DNA of 64,000 nt from Asticcacaulis solisilvae. Lineage in GTDB: Bacteria; Pseudomonadota; Alphaproteobacteria; Caulobacterales; Caulobacteraceae. The notes under the pieces are model-generated. The model saw only the letters and a program-made list of their open reading frames with translations. It was not told the origin of the DNA and did no database searches. Within the stretch, counting starts at the first letter, position 1, and each line of letters starts with the position of its first letter. The stretch is taken from positions 1 through 64,000 of the forward strand of contig NZ_JAGGMI010000004.1 in assembly GCF_017875235.1 (NCBI RefSeq), in the 5' to 3' direction. Below are positions 60,426-64,000 of the stretch, in pieces. A program made the position numbers and the translations under genes.

Positions 60426-61133
60426 GTGAACAGGCCGCCAATAACCAAAGCCGTTGTGATTGTCCTGCTGGTCCTGGCGGTGCTCGGCGGCGTTGCGCTG
60501 GCATGGAGCACCGATGACGGCTTCGGTATGGTCAAGGGCATCCTGGTGATGCTGGATGACCTCGCCAACCGCCACCCGGTCGTCAGCGCTGTCCTGTTTC
60601 TGGCCGCTCACGTCACGATCGCGGCCTTGTGGCTGCCTATGGAAATCCTGATGATGACGGCGGCCGGCGCCTTGTTCGGTTTTGTCGAGGGCGTGATCCT
60701 GGCCTCCTTTGGCACCAGCATCGGCGCGACCCTGGCGTTCCTGGAAGCGCGCTTCCTGCTGCGCGACACCGTCATGCGGCGCTTCGGCCGCCATCTCGCC
60801 CGCGTCGACGAAGGCATGAAGCGTGACGGCCCCTTTTACCTGTTTTCACTCAGGCTGCTGCCGGTATTTCCGTTTTTCCTGACGAATGTGACCATGGGGC
60901 TGACGGCTCTGCCGGTCAAGACCTTCTATATCGTCAGCCAGGTGGCGCTGCTGCCGGCGGTGATGGTCTATGTCAATGCCGGGACACAGGTCGCGAAACT
61001 CGAGACCCTGTCGGATATCGTGTCGCCGGCGCTGGTCCTGACCCTGGCGGCGATCGCCCTCCTGCCGTGGGCCGGCAAGGCCCTGGTCATATTATTCCGA
61101 AAATCCGGAACACAAAAAAGGGGAGAGCCATAA
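60426..61133 (+). CDS. TVP38/TMEM64-family (DedA-like) membrane protein
   Basis: A 235-residue inner-membrane protein of the SNARE-associated/VTT family. Hydrophobic segments flank the signature MTAAGALFGFVEGVILASFGTSIGATLAFLEARFLLRD in pieces (residues 77-115) and the reentrant-type FSLRLLPVFPFFLTNVTMGLT. Members are linked to lipid scrambling or membrane homeostasis. The start is GTG at 60426. It is divergent from the fusion gene with 124 bases between. Its TAA stop lies in the loop of the terminator hairpin. Confidence 0.87.
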   Translation: MNRPPITKAVVIVLLVLAVLGGVALAWSTDDGFGMVKGILVMLDDLANRHPVVSAVLFLAAHVTIAALWLPMEILMMTAAGALFGFVEGVILASFGTSIGATLAFLEARFLLRDTVMRRFGRHLARVDEGMKRDGPFYLFSLRLLPVFPFFLTNVTMGLTALPVKTFYIVSQVALLPAVMVYVNAGTQVAKLETLSDIVSPALVLTLAAIALLPWAGKALVILFRKSGTQKRGEP

Positions 61134-61143
61134 GGCTCTCCCC
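61113..61143 (-). terminator. terminator hairpin shared by convergent genes
   Basis: GGGGAGAGCC-ataa-GGCTCTCCCC (61120-61143) is a perfect 10-bp stem. On the minus strand it is followed by TTTTTTG, a strong terminator for the gene at 61170. On the plus strand only TGCTTTC follows. The stop codon of the plus-strand gene sits in the loop. Confidence 0.88.
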
Positions 61144-61169
61144 TGCTTTCAGGTCTTGATGACCGGGTC

Positions 61170-61916
61170 TTAGTGACGGCCCGTCGAGGCAAAGCGGCCA
61201 TCTTCGTCGCGTTGGCGGTTGCCGCCGCGCGAACGGCCGCCACGATCGTCGTCATCATCGTCATCGCGCGAACGCGACCGGCTGGAGCCTCGGTCGTTGT
61301 CGTGGCTGTGACGGCCAGCCTCGGCATGACCTTCCGGGTCACCGAACCAGCCACGTCCGCGACCCGAGCTGCCACGGCGATCATCGTCGTCGTCATCGCG
61401 GCTACGGGAGGACGAACCGCCACGGCTGCTGGTGAAACGTCCGTCGTCATCGCGTTCGCGATTACCGCCCTGCGACCGGCCACCGCCACGTCCGCCGCGA
61501 TCGTCGTCTTCATCGTAGCGCGAACGCGAACGGCTGGTGCCGCGGTCATTGTCGTGACTGTGGCGGCCCGCTTCGGCGTGACCTTCCGGATCGCCGAACC
61601 AGCCCCGGCCCTGGCCTGAACCCCCGCGGCCGGACGTGCTGCGGCGGTCGTCGTCATAATCGGATTGGCTGCGCGACGTTCCGCGACCGCTTGTGAACCG
61701 TCCCTCCTCGTCACGCGCCCGATTGTGATAGCCGCGGCTGTGACCATAGCTGTGCCAGTCGGCGTAATCGTCATCGTCGCGTGAGCGCCCTCCGCTGCCT
61801 GAAGCAAAACGGCCCTCTTCGTCGCGTTCACGGCCGCCCGAGGACTGGCCGCGCGAACCGCGATAATCGTCATCATAGTCCTGATCGTTTTGGCGGGAAT
61901 TCGATTGTCTGGGCAT
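61170..61916 (-). CDS. low-complexity Asp/Arg/Gly/Ser-rich protein with KGG-like repeats
   Basis: A 248-residue hydrophilic protein, almost certainly disordered. Two copies of RGWFGDPEGHAEAGRHSHD lie near residues 104 and 188, similar to the F-x-x-x-DPE-x-x-x-E-x-G core of KGG/Con-10 stress proteins. Four RDEEGRFASG-type motifs and long Asp/Arg/Ser tracts separate them. The ATG at 61916 has AAGGAGA upstream. KGG-repeat proteins are often made under general stress or in stationary phase; here the function is unknown. The same two blocks are visible as DNA repeats of about 65 bases near 61285 and 61540. Confidence 0.8.
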   Translation of the reverse strand: MPRQSNSRQNDQDYDDDYRGSRGQSSGGRERDEEGRFASGSGGRSRDDDDYADWHSYGHSRGYHNRARDEEGRFTSGRGTSRSQSDYDDDRRSTSGRGGSGQGRGWFGDPEGHAEAGRHSHDNDRGTSRSRSRYDEDDDRGGRGGGRSQGGNRERDDDGRFTSSRGGSSSRSRDDDDDDRRGSSGRGRGWFGDPEGHAEAGRHSHDNDRGSSRSRSRDDDDDDDRGGRSRGGNRQRDEDGRFASTGRH

Positions 61917-62435
61917 AGTGTCTCCTTTTCCCGCAAGCGGGATGAAATAGACCTTAGTCAAGGAAATGGCTCATCCGGAGTTGAATGAGACAATAAGGAC
62001 CCGGCCGCACGTACGGCCCCGGGTTCTGCTGTGAGGGATCAATGTCCGGCCTTCGCGCCACCGGACGAGGCGCATTCTAGGCATCGGCTTGTAAGATTAT
62101 AGCATTGTTGAAATATATTCGAAATAAATATGGAATAAGCCGCAAATAATAACTGTAATTGTCACGTATAAGTATTTAAGTGCACATAAATATTGGCATC
62201 AAAAATACGTTACCCCGGAACCGTGCGGAGGTACACATTGTAACTTGCGGCTTTTTAACGATCTGCCGAGGCACCGCCGCCGCTATTTTACCGCCGCCGG
62301 TGCTAATCTAAAACGCCGTGAATACCCAGCAAAGGTCACATTATGGACAACGGCAAGTTCCGAAAGCGAACGCGCCCGATGCGGTAATCGCACCTCCGCC
62401 CACTCGCTCAGATCCGAATAGTAAAGGAGCCCCAA
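61917..62435. other. AT-rich intergenic region with divergent promoters
   Basis: About 520 bases without a larger gene, strongly AT-rich between 62090 and 62210. It should hold promoters for the KGG-like gene (minus) and the small acidic protein (plus). A GGAAC at 62217-62221 recalls an EcfG-type -35 box, but no CGTT lies at the expected distance. A 14-codon frame with an AAAGG upstream lies at 62343-62387. Confidence 0.5.
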
Positions 62436-62615
62436 ATGGCCGCTGATAACACACCGCGTAAACCGTCTGAAGCACCTGTCATCCTGCCGGCTGACCCCAT
62501 GGGCGCCGGCCTGACCGTTATCGATGTCGAAAAGAACAGGCATGCCGACGATGAGGACTCTTTGAGAGGACCTCTTGGTGAAACGACGCGCAAGCCTTAC
62601 GAAAACGAAGGCTGA
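62436..62615 (+). CDS. small acidic protein of unknown function
   Basis: A 59-residue protein, MAADNTPRKPSEAP to TTRKPYENEG. The ATG at 62436 follows AAAGGAG at ideal spacing. The frame ends 6 bases before the convergent histidine kinase stop, so it neatly fills the gap. The sequence is polar and Pro-rich with one mildly hydrophobic stretch (VILPADPMGAGLTVIDV). I recognise no family. Confidence 0.65.
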   Translation: MAADNTPRKPSEAPVILPADPMGAGLTVIDVEKNRHADDEDSLRGPLGETTRKPYENEG

Positions 62616-62621
62616 CGGGCG

Positions 62622-64000
62622 TCACATCCGTTCCGTTTCGGCGATCAGGCTGAGCAATCCGTCCAGTTTGCGCTCGAGCTCGCCAGTATCGAAAGGCTTC
62701 GAGATATAGTCGTCCATCCCGGCTTGGAGGCATTTCTCACGGTCGCCCTTCAGAGCATGCGCCGTCATTGCGAGGATCGGCGTCCTGCTCATGTTTAAAG
62801 AGCGTTCATGCTCCCGGATGCGGCGCGTGGTTTCAAAGCCGTCCATGTCGGGCATTTGTACGTCCATCATGATCAGGTCGAAACCGCCCGCTTGCCATTT
62901 AGTGATGGCGTCGCGCCCGCTGGATGCCACTTCAAAGCGGCAACCGAACTCTTCGAGCAGGGTCGTGGCGACGAGCGCGTTGGCGGCATTGTCTTCAGCC
63001 AACAGGATATTTTTGTGCGCTGGATGCGGCACAGTCTGAGCGGCTTTGCCGATGACCGCCATACTACCTGAAAGCAGGTGCAGGCGGACCTGCAATGTAA
63101 AGGTCGCCCCCTTGCCGGCCGCGCTCTTCACGGTCAGATTTCCGCCCATCATTTCCGCCAGCTTCCGGCTGATCGCCAGACCCAGTCCTGAGCCGCCAAA
63201 CTTGCGGCTGATCGAAGAATCAGCCTGGGTGAATTGGCCGAAGACGTGCTCGATCTTGTCGGCGGCAATCCCGATACCGGTATCGCGGACACTCAATGAC
63301 ACCGTCATCGTGTCATCCTGAAGGGGACCGCTCCACACGGTCACGTCTATGCTGCCCTTAGCCGTGAACTTGACCGCATTGGACAGCAGGTTCATCACGA
63401 TCTGCTTGAAGCGTAGTGCATCGGCTTCGAAGATGAGCCCGGGATCGATGCGGTAGTCAAGATTGCATTCCAGGCCCTTTTCCCGCGCCTTGACGGCGCT
63501 GATGTTCAGGCATTCCTCCGTCAGGGTGCGCAGATCGCATGGCGACAGGTCGAGTTCGACACTGTCGGCCTCGATACGCGCCAGGTCGAGCACGTCGCTG
63601 ATGAGCTGCATAAGGGTTTCGGCGCTGTCCTTCATGGTCGACAGGTACTTGGCCTGCATCGCCGGGTCGGACTTGTAGTGCAGCATGATGTGGCTGAGCC
63701 CGACAATGGCGTTCAGCGGCGTCCGGATTTCATGCGACATGTTGGCCAGGAATTCCGACTTGGCGCGGCTGGCGCTTTCGGCCTGCATGCGTGCCTCGAC
63801 CGAATCCTGGATATCGGTGCAGGTCCCGTACCATATACGGATACGCCCGGCGTCGTCGCGCATCGACACGCCGCGCGTCTTGAACCAGCGGTACCCCCCG
63901 TCGAAGCGGCGCAGGCGGTATTCGATGTCATAATCCGCGCGGCCTGCGATCGCCTCCGCCCATGCCAATGCCGTGCGTTCACGGTCATCCGGATGCAGGA
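62622..64000 (-). CDS. hybrid sensor histidine kinase/response regulator, 5' end outside the window
   Basis: The last 459 or so codons of a hybrid kinase; the frame stays open to the window edge, so the N terminus is missing. Domains in order: a PAS domain (LHPDDRERTA...YDIEYRLRRFDGGYRWF), a HisKA domain with the phospho-His in NMSHEIRTPLNAI, a HATPase domain (QIVMNLLSNAVKF; VRDTGIGIA; GSGLGLAIS) and a receiver domain with Asp in MMDVQMPDMDGFE and Lys in YISKPFD. The PAS domain may sense redox or a small ligand. Downstream output is unknown; no response partner is adjacent. Confidence 0.93.
   Translation of the reverse strand, partial: LHPDDRERTALAWAEAIAGRADYDIEYRLRRFDGGYRWFKTRGVSMRDDAGRIRIWYGTCTDIQDSVEARMQAESASRAKSEFLANMSHEIRTPLNAIVGLSHIMLHYKSDPAMQAKYLSTMKDSAETLMQLISDVLDLARIEADSVELDLSPCDLRTLTEECLNISAVKAREKGLECNLDYRIDPGLIFEADALRFKQIVMNLLSNAVKFTAKGSIDVTVWSGPLQDDTMTVSLSVRDTGIGIAADKIEHVFGQFTQADSSISRKFGGSGLGLAISRKLAEMMGGNLTVKSAAGKGATFTLQVRLHLLSGSMAVIGKAAQTVPHPAHKNILLAEDNAANALVATTLLEEFGCRFEVASSGRDAITKWQAGGFDLIMMDVQMPDMDGFETTRRIREHERSLNMSRTPILAMTAHALKGDREKCLQAGMDDYISKPFDTGELERKLDGLLSLIAETERM

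Noticed and set aside
62217-62246. EcfG-type general stress promoter (GGAAC)
   Set aside because: The -35-like GGAAC has no CGTT or similar -10 at the expected spacing.
1-64000. Search for tRNA, rRNA, CRISPR arrays, insertion sequences, prophage or integrase genes
   Set aside because: None was recognised by eye. A tRNA scan and repeat finder would be needed to exclude them formally.

Overview
The window is a GC-rich alphaproteobacterial chromosome segment. It most resembles the Caulobacter/Asticcacaulis group: two large TonB-dependent receptors, a Caulobacter-style inositol ABC transporter (ibpA-iatA-iatP), a putR/putA pair, an xylB-xylA pair behind a TGKTAGCGCTAMCA operator, and an ATP-dependent ligase/Lhr-type helicase repair cluster. 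Assignment to this group is inferred from gene content, not from a marker gene. I saw no tRNA, rRNA, CRISPR array or insertion sequence.

Region 1 (0.3-13.2 kb, all minus strand) is one tightly packed 12-gene organosulfur operon. In transcription order it encodes a DszB-like desulfinase homologue, a TonB receptor, an SsuA-type lipoprotein, an MFS transporter, two SsuC-type permeases, an SsuB ATPase, a nitroreductase-type flavin reductase, a second DszB-like protein, two SsuD-like flavin monooxygenases and a class II aldolase-like protein. Both DszB-like proteins lack a signal peptide and keep the Cys/His/Arg catalytic set of 2'-hydroxybiphenyl-2-sulfinate desulfinase. The operon therefore looks like import, monooxygenation and desulfination of an organic sulfur compound, not just a sulfonate importer with extra binding proteins.

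Region 2 (13.6-41.3 kb) combines a complete myo-inositol pathway (iolG, iolE, iolD, iolB, iolC, iolA, an RpiR-family regulator and the inositol ABC transporter) with exported glycosidases and an outer-membrane receptor: GH92 alpha-mannosidase, GH115 alpha-glucuronidase, GH43, GH89 alpha-N-acetylglucosaminidase and a transmembrane heparan-alpha-glucosaminide N-acetyltransferase-like protein. Two sets of inverted repeats tie these together. GGAAT-N4-ATTYC sites lie at the inositol promoters, the receptor and a candidate small RNA. AATTGK-N4-RCCAATT-like sites, which resemble UxuR/ExuR operators, lie at the inositol transporter, the receptor, GH89 and the GntR regulator. The enzyme set matches the head group of plant glycosyl inositol phosphorylceramides (GlcN/GlcNAc or Man, alpha-GlcA, inositol). 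I propose the region is an inositol-glycan utilisation locus; this is inference. A promoter-to-terminator unit of about 185 nt without an ORF (27.9-28.1 kb) is a strong small-RNA candidate.

Region 3 (41.4-64.0 kb) holds more ordinary genes: putR/putA, a PhoX-type phosphatase, xylB-xylA, the ligase/exonuclease/helicase/PdeM cluster, a YihY-family membrane protein, an ATP-grasp/class I glutamine-amidotransferase-like fusion, a TVP38-family protein, a low-complexity Asp/Arg/Gly/Ser-rich protein with KGG-like repeats, a small acidic protein and a truncated hybrid histidine kinase. A dispersed palindromic repeat occurs twice, once between repair genes and once in frame inside the 5' end of a permease gene.
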